Below, one piece after another: positions 35,843-45,010 of a stretch of DNA of 55,310 bases (positions are counted from its first letter, which is position 1; each line of letters starts with the position of its first letter). Made by a program: the position numbers and the translations under genes. The notes beneath the pieces were generated by a model that searched no databases, was not told the DNA's origin, and saw nothing but the letters and a program-made list of their open reading frames with translations. The stretch is from positions 1 through 55,310 of the forward strand of contig DASVBJ010000128.1 of NCBI GenBank assembly GCA_036375895.1. The letters run 5' to 3'. The stretch is from DASVBJ01 sp036375895 (GTDB lineage: Bacteria; Actinomycetota; Actinomycetes; JACCUZ01).

Positions 35843-35859
35843 CCGGTAACCTCCCTGCC

Positions 35860-37395
35860 GTGCCCAACCCGTCCGGTCGACCCGTGCTGCGACCCCGGGG
35901 AGTCCCTCCGCGATCCCTCGCCGAGGTCGCCGGGCGGCTCGGGGTCGCGCTGCCCGAGGGTGCCGACGGGTCCGCGGTGGTCACCGGCGTCACGCACGAC
36001 TCGCGTGCCGTGCAGCCGGGCGACCTCTACGCGGCGCTGCCCGGCTCCCGGGCGCACGGAGCCGAGTTCGCCGAGGCGGTCCGGGCCGCCGGCGCCGTCG
36101 CGGCGCTCACCGACGCCGCGGGGGAGCAGCGGCTGCGGGCGGCCGGGCTCCCGGCGTACGTCGTGGCGAGCCCCCGCGCGGTCCTCGGGGAGCTGGCGGC
36201 GTGGCTCTACGGCGAGCCGGCCCGGCGGCTGACCCTCGTCGGGGTGACCGGCACCAACGGCAAGACCACCTCGACCTACCTGCTGGAGGCGGGGCTGCGG
36301 GCCGCCGGACGCTCCACCGGGCTGATCGGGACGATCGAGACCCGGATCGGCGACGAGGTCGTGCCGAGCGCGCGGACCACCCCGGAGTCGACCGACCTGC
36401 AGGCGCTGTTCGCGGTGATGGCCGAGCGGGGCGTCGACGCGGTCGCCATGGAGGTGTCCAGCCACGCGCTGGCGATGGGACGGGTCGACGGCACGACGTA
36501 CGACGTGGCGGTCTTCACCAACCTCACCGAGGACCACCTCGACTTCCACGCCGACCTCGACGACTACTTCGCCGCGAAGGCCCGGCTGTTCACGCCCGAG
36601 CGCGCCCGGGTCGGCGTCGTGAACGTCGACGACCCGTACGGCGAGCGGCTGGCCGCGCAGGCGACCGTCCCCGTGGTCACGGTGTCGCCGTCCGGGCGGG
36701 CGGACGCGGACTGGCGGGTCGCGAAGGTCGAGCTGGCCGGCGACGGCAGCACGTTCCGGCTGGACGGCCCGGGCGGTGTCGCCGTCGACGGCGGCACCCG
36801 GCTGCCGGGCGCCTTCAACGTCGAGAACGCGGCGCTGTCGGTGGTGGCGCTGGCGCAGGCCGGCCTCGACCCGGCGGTCGCGGCGGCCGGGGTGGCCTCC
36901 TGCCCCGGGGTGCCCGGCCGGATGGAGCGGGTCGCCGCCGGGCAGGACTTCCTCGCCGTCGTCGACTACGCCCACAGCCCGGACGCGCTGGAGCGGCTGC
37001 TGGCGACCGCGCGCGAGCTGGCCCGCGGGCGGGTGATCGCCGTGGTCGGCTGCGGCGGCGACCGCGACCCGCACAAGCGCCCGGTGATGGGCGAGATCGT
37101 GGCCCGCGCCGCGGACGTCGCGATCCTCACGAACGACAACCCGCGGTCCGAGGACCCGCTCGCCATCCTCGCCGCGATGAAGGACGGTGCGGTGCGGGCC
37201 GAGCCCCGTGGCCGGGTCGAGGTCGTGCCCGACCGGCGCGCGGCGATCGAGAAGGCGGTCGGGCTGGCCGAGTCGGGCGACGTCGTGGTCGTCGCGGGCA
37301 AGGGGCACGAGCAGGGCCAGGAGGTGGCCGGGGTCGTCCATCCGTTCGACGACCGGGCCGTCCTGCGCGAGGCGGTGGCGGCGGTGGTCCGATGA
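35860..37395 (+). CDS. murE: UDP-MurNAc-L-Ala-D-Glu:meso-DAP ligase MurE
   Basis: A 511-residue Mur ligase that adds the third stem residue to UDP-MurNAc-Ala-Glu in the cytosol. ATP loop GTNGKTTSTYLL, the lysine-carbamate region TPESTDLQALF, MEVSSHALAMGRVDG, NLTEDHLDFH, VDYAHSPDAL and GCGGDRDPHKRPVMG are all present. TNDNPRSEDP contains DNPR, the motif that selects meso-diaminopimelate over lysine. GTG 35860 is 17 bases after ftsI; GTG 35884 is an alternative. The upstream part of the same frame lies inside ftsI and is not part of the gene. Its stop overlaps murF. Confidence 0.95.
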   Translation: MPNPSGRPVLRPRGVPPRSLAEVAGRLGVALPEGADGSAVVTGVTHDSRAVQPGDLYAALPGSRAHGAEFAEAVRAAGAVAALTDAAGEQRLRAAGLPAYVVASPRAVLGELAAWLYGEPARRLTLVGVTGTNGKTTSTYLLEAGLRAAGRSTGLIGTIETRIGDEVVPSARTTPESTDLQALFAVMAERGVDAVAMEVSSHALAMGRVDGTTYDVAVFTNLTEDHLDFHADLDDYFAAKARLFTPERARVGVVNVDDPYGERLAAQATVPVVTVSPSGRADADWRVAKVELAGDGSTFRLDGPGGVAVDGGTRLPGAFNVENAALSVVALAQAGLDPAVAAAGVASCPGVPGRMERVAAGQDFLAVVDYAHSPDALERLLATARELARGRVIAVVGCGGDRDPHKRPVMGEIVARAADVAILTNDNPRSEDPLAILAAMKDGAVRAEPRGRVEVVPDRRAAIEKAVGLAESGDVVVVAGKGHEQGQEVAGVVHPFDDRAVLREAVAAVVR

Positions 37396-38798
37396 TCCCG
37401 CTGACCGTCGCCGAGATCGCGGCCGCCGTGGGTGGGCGGCCGATCGGCTTTCCGGACCCCGGCGCGGTCGTCGTCGACGGCCCGGTGGTGATCGACAGCC
37501 GGGCGGCGGCGCCGGGCGGGCTGTTCGTCGCCGTGGTCGGCGAGCGCGCCGACGGCCACGAGTTCGCCGACGAGGCGCGGGCGCGCGGCGCGGTCGTGCT
37601 CTCGCACCAGGACACGTCGGGCCCCGAGGTCATGGTCGACGACGAGACGGTGCCGGCGCTGGGGCGGCTGGCCCGGGCCGTGCTCGCCCGGCTGCCCGAC
37701 CCGCTCGTCGTCGGGCTGACCGGCTCGTCCGGCAAGACGAGCACCAAGGACCTGGTCGCCCACCTGCTGGAGTCGCTCGGCCCGACCGTCGCGCCGAAGG
37801 GCTCGTTCAACACCGAGTTCGGGGTGCCGCTCACGGTGCTCTCGGCGGAGCGGGACACCCGCTACCTGGTCATCGAGATGGGCGCGCGGGGCGCCGGCCA
37901 CATCGCCTACCTGTGCGACGTCGCGCCGCCCCGCATCGGGGTGGTGCTCAACGTCGGGGCCGCGCACGCCGGGGAGTTCGGCGGCCGGGAGGCGACGGCC
38001 CGGGCGAAGAGCGAGCTGGTGCAGGCCCTGCCCGCCGCCGCCGCGGGCGGGGTCGCGATCCTCAACGACGACGACCCGCTGGTCCGCGAGATGGCCGCGG
38101 TCACGACCGCCCGGGTGGTGCGGTTCGGCCGGGGTGAGGCTGCCGACGTCCGGGCCGAGGACGTGGTGCTCGACGGGCAGGCCCGTGCGGCGTTCCTGCT
38201 GGTCACGGGCCACGGTTCGGCCCCGGTGCGGCTGCGCCTGTACGGTGAGCACCAGGTCTCCAACGCGCTGGCGGCGGCGGCCGTCGCCCTCGAGCTGGGT
38301 ATGCCGGTCGAGGCGGTGGCCGCGGGTCTCGGGGACGCCCGACCGCGCAGCCGCTGGCGGATGGAGGTGACCGAGCGCCCGGACGGCGTGACGGTCGTCA
38401 ACGACGCCTACAACGCCAACCCGGAGTCGGTGCGGGCCGCGCTGCAGGCCCTGGTGGCGATGGCGGCCGGCGGTCGGACCTGGGCGGTGCTGGGCGAGAT
38501 GCTCGAGCTCGGCGCGTCGTCCGCCGAGGAGCACGCGGCCGTGGGCGCGCTGGTGTCCCGGCTCGGCGTGTCGCGGCTGGTGGTCGTGGGCGACGGTGCC
38601 CGCGCCATCCAGGACGGCCGCACGGGGCAGGAGCTGGATGCTGACGGAGAGGAGTCGGTCTTCGTGCCGGACGCGGATGCCGCGCTCGCGCTGCTGCGTG
38701 ACGAGGTGCGCCCGGGGGATGTCGTGCTGGTCAAGGCCTCGCGCCGGGCCGGGCTGGAGCGGGTCGCCGAGGGGCTGCTCGAGGGGGTCGAGGCATGA
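37392..38798 (+). CDS. murF: UDP-MurNAc-tripeptide D-Ala-D-Ala ligase MurF
   Basis: A 468-residue Mur ligase joining D-Ala-D-Ala to UDP-MurNAc-tripeptide. ATP loop GLTGSSGKTSTKDLV (about 110-124), EMGARGAGHIAYLCDVA, NVGAAHAGEFGG, NDDDPLV, GEHQVSNALAAAAVALELG, and NDAYNANPESVRAAL mark the three domains in order. Length is typical. ATG 37392 overlaps the murE stop, and the gene ends in an ATGA overlap with mraY. Confidence 0.95.
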   Translation: MIPLTVAEIAAAVGGRPIGFPDPGAVVVDGPVVIDSRAAAPGGLFVAVVGERADGHEFADEARARGAVVLSHQDTSGPEVMVDDETVPALGRLARAVLARLPDPLVVGLTGSSGKTSTKDLVAHLLESLGPTVAPKGSFNTEFGVPLTVLSAERDTRYLVIEMGARGAGHIAYLCDVAPPRIGVVLNVGAAHAGEFGGREATARAKSELVQALPAAAAGGVAILNDDDPLVREMAAVTTARVVRFGRGEAADVRAEDVVLDGQARAAFLLVTGHGSAPVRLRLYGEHQVSNALAAAAVALELGMPVEAVAAGLGDARPRSRWRMEVTERPDGVTVVNDAYNANPESVRAALQALVAMAAGGRTWAVLGEMLELGASSAEEHAAVGALVSRLGVSRLVVVGDGARAIQDGRTGQELDADGEESVFVPDADAALALLRDEVRPGDVVLVKASRRAGLERVAEGLLEGVEA

Positions 38799-39853
38799 GG
38801 CAGGTCCTGCTGGCCGCCTCGCTCGGGCTCCTCGTGTCGCTGTTCGGCACGCCGATGGCGATCCGCATGCTGGTGCGCCGGGGCTACGGCCAGCTCATCC
38901 GCGACGACGGGCCGACGTCGCACCACACCAAGCGCGGCACGCCCACGATGGGCGGCGCGGTCATCATCATCGGGGCGCTGGTGGGCTACGGAGGCGCCCA
39001 CCTCGTCACCTGGCGGGAGACGAGCGTCTCCGGGCTGCTCGTGCTGTTCCTGATGACCGGGCTGGGGCTGGTCGGCTTCATCGACGACTACATCAAGGTG
39101 GCCAAGCAGCGCAGCCTCGGCCTGCGGGCCAACGCCAAGCTCATCGGCCAGTCGGTGGTGGCGATCACCTTCGCGATCCTGGCGCTGCAGTTCCCCGACT
39201 CCACCGGCTACACCCCGGCCTCGACCGACATCTCCTTCATCCGCGACACCGGCATCACCCTCGGGTCCGTGCTGTTCGTCGTCTGGGCCTACGTGATGAT
39301 CGCCGGCACCTCCAACGGCGTGAACCTCACCGACGGCCTGGACGGGCTCGCCACCGGCGCCTCGGTGATGGTGTTCGCCTCCTACGTGCTCATCGGCGTC
39401 TGGCAGTTCGGGCAGAACTGCGCGACCACGTTCGAGTCGAAGTGCTACGAGGTGCGCGACCCGCTCGACCTCGCCGTCGTGGCGGCCGCGGTGATGGGCG
39501 CCTGCTTCGGCTTCCTGTGGTGGAACGCCGCCCCCGCCAAGATCTTCATGGGGGACACGGGGTCGCTCGCCCTCGGCGGCGGCCTCGCCGGGATCGCGAT
39601 CACCAGCCGCACCGAGCTGCTGCTGATCCTCGTCGGTGGCCTGTTCGTGCTGATCTCGCTGTCGGTGATCGTGCAGGTCGGCTTCTTCAAGCTCACCGGG
39701 AAACGGGTGTTCCGCATGGCGCCGCTGCAGCACCACTTCGAGCTGGTCGGCTGGGGCGAGGTCACGATCGTCATCCGCTTCTGGATCATCGCCGGCCTGC
39801 TCGTGGCGCTCGGCCTGGGCGTCTTCTACGCCGAGTGGGTCACGGGCACGTGA
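38795..39853 (+). CDS. mraY: phospho-MurNAc-pentapeptide transferase MraY
   Basis: A 352-residue polytopic membrane enzyme with about ten hydrophobic segments that makes lipid I from UDP-MurNAc-pentapeptide and undecaprenyl phosphate. Motifs: HHTKRGTPTMGG, the catalytic aspartates in FIDDYIKV, NLTDGLDGLA, FMGDTGSLALGG and PLQHHFELVGW. The loop FGQNCATTFESKCYEVRD between segments has two cysteines that could bridge outside the membrane. Overlaps murF and murD by four bases each. Confidence 0.96.
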   Translation: MRQVLLAASLGLLVSLFGTPMAIRMLVRRGYGQLIRDDGPTSHHTKRGTPTMGGAVIIIGALVGYGGAHLVTWRETSVSGLLVLFLMTGLGLVGFIDDYIKVAKQRSLGLRANAKLIGQSVVAITFAILALQFPDSTGYTPASTDISFIRDTGITLGSVLFVVWAYVMIAGTSNGVNLTDGLDGLATGASVMVFASYVLIGVWQFGQNCATTFESKCYEVRDPLDLAVVAAAVMGACFGFLWWNAAPAKIFMGDTGSLALGGGLAGIAITSRTELLLILVGGLFVLISLSVIVQVGFFKLTGKRVFRMAPLQHHFELVGWGEVTIVIRFWIIAGLLVALGLGVFYAEWVTGT

Positions 39854-41256
39854 GCTGGCTCGACGACGCCCGCGCCGACGGCGCCTGGCGCGGCGTGCGC
39901 GTGTGCGTCGCCGGCATCGGGGTCTCCGGCGCGGCCGCGGCCCGGGTGCTCGCCGCCCGCGGGGCGCGCGTCACCGCGGTCGACGGGCGCGACGGCGAGC
40001 AGGAGCGGGCCCGGGCGGTGGAGCTCGCGAGCCTCGGCGTCGAGTGCCGGCTCGGCGGCTCCGCGGCCGAGGCCGTCCCGGACGGCACCGAGCTGCTGGT
40101 GACCTCGCCGGGCTGGCGCCCCGACCAGCCGCTGCTCGCCGCCGCCGCCACGGCCGGCGTGCCGGTGTGGGGCGAGGTCGAGCTGGCCTGGCGGCTGCGC
40201 GACCCGGCCGTGCCGTGGCTCGGGGTGACCGGCACCAACGGCAAGACCACGACGGTGCAGATGCTCGAGTCGATCCTCGTGGCGGCCGGCTGCCGGGCCG
40301 TGGCGGCCGGCAACGTGGGGCTGCCGCTGCTCGACGCGGTGCTCGCCGACCCGGCGTACGACGTGATCGCCGTCGAGGTGTCGAGCTTCCAGCTGCACTG
40401 GACCGAGTCCGTCCGGTTCCACGCCGGGGCCGTCCTCAACGTCGCGCCGGACCACCTCGACTGGCACGGGTCGATGGCCGCGTACGCCGAGACCAAGGCG
40501 CGCATCTGGCGTGGTGCCCGCTGGGCGCTGGCCAACGCCGACGCGCCGGAGACCGTGCGGCTCGCCGGTGACCGCGAGGGAGTCGTGACGTTCACCCTCG
40601 GCGAGCCGGCGGCCGGCCAGCTCGGGGTGTCCGGCGGCCGGCTCGTCGACCGCGCCTTCGGGGACGGCGACGAGGTCGTTCTCGCCGCGGTCGTGGACGT
40701 CCGGCCGCCGGCACCGCACAACCTCGCCAACGCCCTGGCCGCCGCCGGGCTGGCACGGGCCCTGGGCGTCCCGGCCTCCGCGGTCCGCGACGGGCTGCGC
40801 GCGTTCGCACCGGGCGCGCACCGGATCGCGCTCGTCGGCACCGTCGCCGGCGTCGACTACGTCGACGACTCCAAGGCCACCAACCCGCACGCCGCGGCGG
40901 CGTCCCTGGCCGCCTACGGCAGCGTCGTCTGGGTCGCCGGCGGGCTCGCGAAGGGGGCCCGGTTCGAGGACCTGGTCGAGGGCGCGGCCGGGCGGCTGCG
41001 CGGCGTCGTCCTGCTCGGCCGGGACCGCGCGCTGGTCGCCGAGGCGCTGGCGCGACACGCGCCGGATGTCCCGGTCGTCGACGTGCCCGGCACCGACACT
41101 GGAGCCATGGACGACGTGGTGCGCGCCGCGGCCGGCCTCGCCCGCCCGGGCGACACCGTGCTGCTGGCTCCTGCCTGCGCGTCCATGGACATGTTCAGCA
41201 GCTACGCCGAGCGCGGTGACGCGTTCGCGGCCGCCGTGGGGCGGCTGTCGACATGA
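39850..41256 (+). CDS. murD: UDP-MurNAc-L-Ala:D-Glu ligase MurD
   Basis: A 468-residue Mur ligase adding D-Glu. The N-terminal Rossmann-like domain has VAGIGVSGAAAARVLAARGA, the ATP loop is GVTGTNGKTTTVQML, followed by AGNVGLPLLD, VEVSSFQLHW, NVAPDHLDWH, and the C-terminal DDSKATNPHAAAASL and APACASMDMFSSYAERG. The GTG start overlaps mraY; the stop overlaps the ftsW start. The longer upstream frame lies within mraY and is not coding in this frame. Confidence 0.95.
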   Translation: MSWLDDARADGAWRGVRVCVAGIGVSGAAAARVLAARGARVTAVDGRDGEQERARAVELASLGVECRLGGSAAEAVPDGTELLVTSPGWRPDQPLLAAAATAGVPVWGEVELAWRLRDPAVPWLGVTGTNGKTTTVQMLESILVAAGCRAVAAGNVGLPLLDAVLADPAYDVIAVEVSSFQLHWTESVRFHAGAVLNVAPDHLDWHGSMAAYAETKARIWRGARWALANADAPETVRLAGDREGVVTFTLGEPAAGQLGVSGGRLVDRAFGDGDEVVLAAVVDVRPPAPHNLANALAAAGLARALGVPASAVRDGLRAFAPGAHRIALVGTVAGVDYVDDSKATNPHAAAASLAAYGSVVWVAGGLAKGARFEDLVEGAAGRLRGVVLLGRDRALVAEALARHAPDVPVVDVPGTDTGAMDDVVRAAAGLARPGDTVLLAPACASMDMFSSYAERGDAFAAAVGRLST

Positions 41257-41282
41257 GCGGGGCCGACATGAGCGGGGCCGAC
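41253..41282 (+). repeat. 15-bp tandem duplication of the ftsW start
   Basis: ATGAGCGGGGCCGAC occurs twice in exact tandem (41253-41267, 41268-41282), repeating the start codon and four codons. The first copy contains the murD stop. Confidence 0.9.
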
Positions 41283-42494
41283 AGGCCGGAGCAGTCGCTG
41301 CTGCACCGGGCGGCCACTCCCTACTACCTGCTTCTCGGCGCCACGTTGCTGCTGCTCGCCCTCGGGCTGGTCATGGTGTTCTCCGCGTCCAGCGTCGTCG
41401 CGTTCAAGTACCTCGGGTCCTCGTACGCCATCGTCAGCAAGCAGGCCATGTGGCTGGCCATCGGGCTGCCGCTGGCCTGGCTGTCCTCCCGCCTGCCGGT
41501 GCGGGCCTGGCGGGCGCTGGCCTACGTCGGGCTGACCGCCTCCGTGGCCCTGCTCTGCCTCGTCGTGATCTCCGGCACCGAGGTGAACGGCAACAAGAAC
41601 TGGCTGGAGTTCGGGGGACCGTTCCGGATCCAGCCCTCCGAGCTGGCCAAGCTCGCCCTGATCATCTGGGGGGCCGACCTGCTGGCGCGCAAGCGCAGGC
41701 TGCTCACCCAGTGGAAGCACCTGCTGGTGCCGCTGGTGCCGGTCGGCGCCCTGGTGATCGGGCTGGTGCTGCTCGGGGGCGACCTCGGCACGGCCATCAT
41801 CCTGATCGCGATCCTGGGCTCGCTGCTCTACGTGGCCGGCAGCCCGCTGCGGCTGTTCGTGGCGTTCGCGGTGCCCGCGCTGCTGGTCGTGGCCGTCATG
41901 GTCAACAACAGGGCGGCGCGGCTGTCGCGCATCACCAGCTGGCTGGACCCGTCGATGGACCCGCAGGGCGCCGGCTGGCAGGCGCTGCACGGCAAGTTCG
42001 CCCTCGCGTCCGGCGGCTGGTGGGGGGTCGGGCTGGGCGGCTCGAAGGAGAAGTGGGGCTCGCTGCCCGAGGCGCACACCGACTTCATCTTCGCGATCAT
42101 CGGCGAGGAGCTGGGGCTGGTCGGCACCGTCGCCGTGCTCGTGCTGTTCGGGCTGGTCGGCTACGCCGGGCTGCGGGTCGCGGTGCACGCCAAGGACCCG
42201 TTCGTGAGCTACGCCTCGGCCGGCGTCACCGCATGGATCCTGGTGCAGGCGCTCATCAACGTGGGTGCCGTGCTCGGCATCCTGCCGATCACCGGCGTCC
42301 CGCTGCCGCTGGTCTCCTACGGCGGCTCGGCGCTCGTCCCCACCATGCTCGCGCTCGGCATGCTGCTGTCCTTCGCCCGGCCGCGACCGGAGCCGGCGAG
42401 GCGGCCGGCGCGCGGCGCGGTGCCCGGTCGGGGCGCGTCACGCCCCGGCGTACGAGGCCGGCCGCCGGTCCCCGCCGCCAGGGTCGGGAGGTAA
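41253..42494 (+). CDS. ftsW: septal peptidoglycan glycosyltransferase FtsW (SEDS)
   Basis: A 413-residue SEDS protein with about ten membrane segments that polymerises lipid II at the septum with FtsI. Family motifs: VFSASSVVAF, the GNKNWLEFGGPFRIQPSELAK extracellular loop, GGDLGTAIILIAI, the catalytic-loop region LGGSKEKWGSLPEAHTDFIF, GVPLPLVSYGGSAL. The first ten residues are an exact MSGADMSGAD duplication (15-base tandem repeat), so either of two ATGs (41253 or 41268) could initiate. The Arg/Pro-rich C-terminal 40 residues are cytoplasmic. Its 3' end contains the GGGAGG ribosome site for murG. Confidence 0.95.
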   Translation: MSGADMSGADRPEQSLLHRAATPYYLLLGATLLLLALGLVMVFSASSVVAFKYLGSSYAIVSKQAMWLAIGLPLAWLSSRLPVRAWRALAYVGLTASVALLCLVVISGTEVNGNKNWLEFGGPFRIQPSELAKLALIIWGADLLARKRRLLTQWKHLLVPLVPVGALVIGLVLLGGDLGTAIILIAILGSLLYVAGSPLRLFVAFAVPALLVVAVMVNNRAARLSRITSWLDPSMDPQGAGWQALHGKFALASGGWWGVGLGGSKEKWGSLPEAHTDFIFAIIGEELGLVGTVAVLVLFGLVGYAGLRVAVHAKDPFVSYASAGVTAWILVQALINVGAVLGILPITGVPLPLVSYGGSALVPTMLALGMLLSFARPRPEPARRPARGAVPGRGASRPGVRGRPPVPAARVGR

Positions 42495-42497
42495 CCC

Positions 42498-43592
42498 GTG
42501 CACGTCGTCATCGCCGGGGGAGGCTCCGCCGGCCACATCGAGCCGGCCCTGGCCGTCGCCGACGCCCTGCGCCGGCGCGACCCCGAGATCGGGGTCACCG
42601 CGCTCGGCACGGAGCGGGGCCTCGACACCCGCCTCATCCCGGCCCGGGGCTACGAGCTGGCGCTGATCCCGCCGGTGCCGATCCCGCGGCGGCCGGGCAT
42701 CGACCTGCTCCGGGTCCCGGCCCGGCTGCGGGCCTCGGTGCGGGCCGCGGCCGACGTGCTGCGCGACCGGCGGGCCGACGTCCTGGCCGGCTTCGGCGGG
42801 TTCGTCGCCGGTCCCGCCTACCTCGCCGCCCGCCGGCTCGGCGTGCCGATCGTCGTCCACGAGGCCAACCCGCGCCCCGGGTGGGCGAACCGGCTGGGCG
42901 CGCGGTTCACGCCGCACGTGGCGGTGACCTTCCCCGGCACGCCGATCGCCCACGGGCAGTACGTCGGGCTGCCGATCCGCCGGGCGGTCGCCACCCTCGA
43001 CCGCGCGGCCGTGCGCGCCGAGGCGCGGGCGGCGTTCGGCCTGGACCCGGACCGCACCACGCTGCTGGTGACCGGAGGCTCGCAGGGCGCCCGCCGCCTG
43101 AACCTGGCGGCGTCCGGCGCCGCGGCCGACCTCGCGGCGGCGGGTGTGCAGGTGCTGCACGCCACCGGGCCGAACAACACGGTCGAGGTGGACCGGCCGG
43201 CCGGCGCCCCGCCGTACGTCGTCGTGCCCTACCTCGACCGGATGGAGCTGGCCTACGCCGCCGCCGACCTGGCCCTGTGCCGGGCCGGCGCGAACACCGT
43301 GAGCGAGATGGCGGCCGTCGGCCTGGCCGCCGCCTACGTGCCGCTGCCGATCGGCAACGGCGAGCAGGAGCTGATCGCCCGCCCGGTGGTGGCCGCGGGC
43401 GGGGGACTGCTCGTCGACGACCAGGACTGCACGCCCGACTGGGTGCGCTCGACGCTGACCCCGCTGCTCGCCGACCCGCAGCGATTGGCGACCATGGGAG
43501 CCGCCGCCGCACGCTTCGGTCGGAGGGACGCCGACGAGCGGCTCGCCGACATGGTCCTCGCCGCCGCGCGGGAGAAGGGAGATCGTCCGTGA
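42498..43592 (+). CDS. murG: UDP-GlcNAc:lipid I N-acetylglucosaminyltransferase MurG
   Basis: A 364-residue GT28 enzyme that makes lipid II on the cytoplasmic membrane face. Motifs: IAGGGSAGHIEPALAVADAL (actinobacterial form of the G-loop), GFGGFVAGPAYLAAR, HEANPRPGWANRLGAR, TGGSQGARRLN, and the nucleotide-binding end CRAGANTVSEMAAVGLAA with PIGNGEQELIARP. GTG 42498 is chosen with GGGAGG 8 bases upstream. Overlaps murC by four bases. Confidence 0.95.
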   Translation: MHVVIAGGGSAGHIEPALAVADALRRRDPEIGVTALGTERGLDTRLIPARGYELALIPPVPIPRRPGIDLLRVPARLRASVRAAADVLRDRRADVLAGFGGFVAGPAYLAARRLGVPIVVHEANPRPGWANRLGARFTPHVAVTFPGTPIAHGQYVGLPIRRAVATLDRAAVRAEARAAFGLDPDRTTLLVTGGSQGARRLNLAASGAAADLAAAGVQVLHATGPNNTVEVDRPAGAPPYVVVPYLDRMELAYAAADLALCRAGANTVSEMAAVGLAAAYVPLPIGNGEQELIARPVVAAGGGLLVDDQDCTPDWVRSTLTPLLADPQRLATMGAAAARFGRRDADERLADMVLAAAREKGDRP

Positions 43593-45010
43593 GCGCGGTT
43601 CCGGCACCGGCCGAGACCGTCCCCGCTGAGCAGCTGGGCAGGGTGCACTTCGTGGGCATCGGCGGTGCGGGCATGTCCGGCATCGCCCGCATCCTGCTGG
43701 CCCGCGGCATGACCGTCTCGGGCAGCGACGCCAAGGAGTCCGTGGCGCTGGCCGCGCTGCGCGCCCTGGGCGCGACGGTGTACGTCGGGCACCGGGCCGA
43801 GCAGGTCGCCGACGTCGACACGGTCGTGGTGTCCAGCGCGATCCGCGACAGCAACCCCGAGCTGGTCGCCGCCCGTGAGCGGGGGCTGCTCGTGCTGCCG
43901 CGCGCGGCGGCGCTGGCCTCGGTGATGTCCGGCCGCCGGGCCGTGGCGGTGGCGGGCACGCACGGGAAGACGACGACGACCTCGCTGCTGACCGTGGCGC
44001 TGCAGCACTGCGGCGCCGACCCGTCGTTCGCGATCGGCGGGCATCTCAACGAGTCGGGGGCCAACGCCCACAACGGCACCGGTGACCTGTTCGTCGCCGA
44101 GGCCGACGAGAGCGACGGCTCGTTCCTGCTCTACGAGCCCGAGGCGGCCATCGTCACCAACGTGGAGCCCGACCACCTCGACCACTACGGCAGCGCGGAG
44201 GCGGTGGCCGACGCGTTCGTCGCGTTCGCCAAGCGCATCCGCCCCGACGGCTTCCTGGTGACCTGTGCCGACGACCCGGGCGCCTGCGCGCTCGCCGAGT
44301 CGGCGCGTGGCCTGGGCGTGCGGGTGCTCACCTACGGCGAGAGCGAGGAGGCCGACGTCCGGGTGGCCGACCTGGTGACGAGCGGCGCCACGTCGAGGTT
44401 CGAGCTGGTGGTCCGGGGACGGCGGCTGGGCCCGCTCACGCTGCACATCCCGGGCCGGCACAACGCGCTGAACGCGGCGGCGGCGCTCACCGTCGGCCTC
44501 GAGATGTCCCTTCCGCTCGCGCACCTGCGGGAGGGCATCGAGGGCTTCTCGGGCACGCGGCGGCGGTTCGAGCTCAAGGGCGCCGCGGCCGGCGTGCGCG
44601 TCTATGACGACTACGCGCACCATCCGACCGAGGTCCGGGCGGTCCTGCACGCGGCCCGCGAAGTCGCCTCACCGGGGCGGGTGGTGGCGGTGTTCCAGCC
44701 GCACCTCTTCAGCCGGACCCAGGCCTTCGCCGCCGAGTTCGGCGAGGCGCTCGGGCTGGCCGACGAGGTCGTGGTGATGGAGGTGTTCGCCGCCCGGGAG
44801 GACCCCGTGCCCGGCGTCACCGGCGCGACGGTGGCAGCGGCGGTGCCGCTGGGGCCGGAGCACGTGACCTTCGAGCCGTCCTGGTCGGCCGTCGCCGGCC
44901 GCCTGGCCGGGCTGGCGGAGCGCGGCGACATCGTCATCACGATCGGCGCGGGAGACGTGACGATGATCGGCCCGGAGGTGCTCGCCCGTCTCGAGGACGC
45001 CGGGGCGTGA
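43589..45010 (+). CDS. murC: UDP-MurNAc:L-Ala ligase MurC
   Basis: A 473-residue Mur ligase for the first stem residue. HFVGIGGAGMSGIARILL marks the UDP-binding Rossmann domain, VAGTHGKTTTTSLL the ATP loop, then VAEADESDGSFL, NVEPDHLDHYG, PGRHNALNAAAAL, YDDYAHHPTEVRA and FQPHLFSRT. The GTG start overlaps murG and the stop overlaps ftsQ; the long upstream open frame is inside murD/ftsW/murG and is not coding. Confidence 0.96.
   Translation: MSAVPAPAETVPAEQLGRVHFVGIGGAGMSGIARILLARGMTVSGSDAKESVALAALRALGATVYVGHRAEQVADVDTVVVSSAIRDSNPELVAARERGLLVLPRAAALASVMSGRRAVAVAGTHGKTTTTSLLTVALQHCGADPSFAIGGHLNESGANAHNGTGDLFVAEADESDGSFLLYEPEAAIVTNVEPDHLDHYGSAEAVADAFVAFAKRIRPDGFLVTCADDPGACALAESARGLGVRVLTYGESEEADVRVADLVTSGATSRFELVVRGRRLGPLTLHIPGRHNALNAAAALTVGLEMSLPLAHLREGIEGFSGTRRRFELKGAAAGVRVYDDYAHHPTEVRAVLHAAREVASPGRVVAVFQPHLFSRTQAFAAEFGEALGLADEVVVMEVFAAREDPVPGVTGATVAAAVPLGPEHVTFEPSWSAVAGRLAGLAERGDIVITIGAGDVTMIGPEVLARLEDAGA

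Noticed and set aside
34792..35859. In-frame upstream extension of murE inside ftsI
   Set aside because: The extension is the alternative frame of the FtsI transpeptidase domain; MurE homology starts after 35860.
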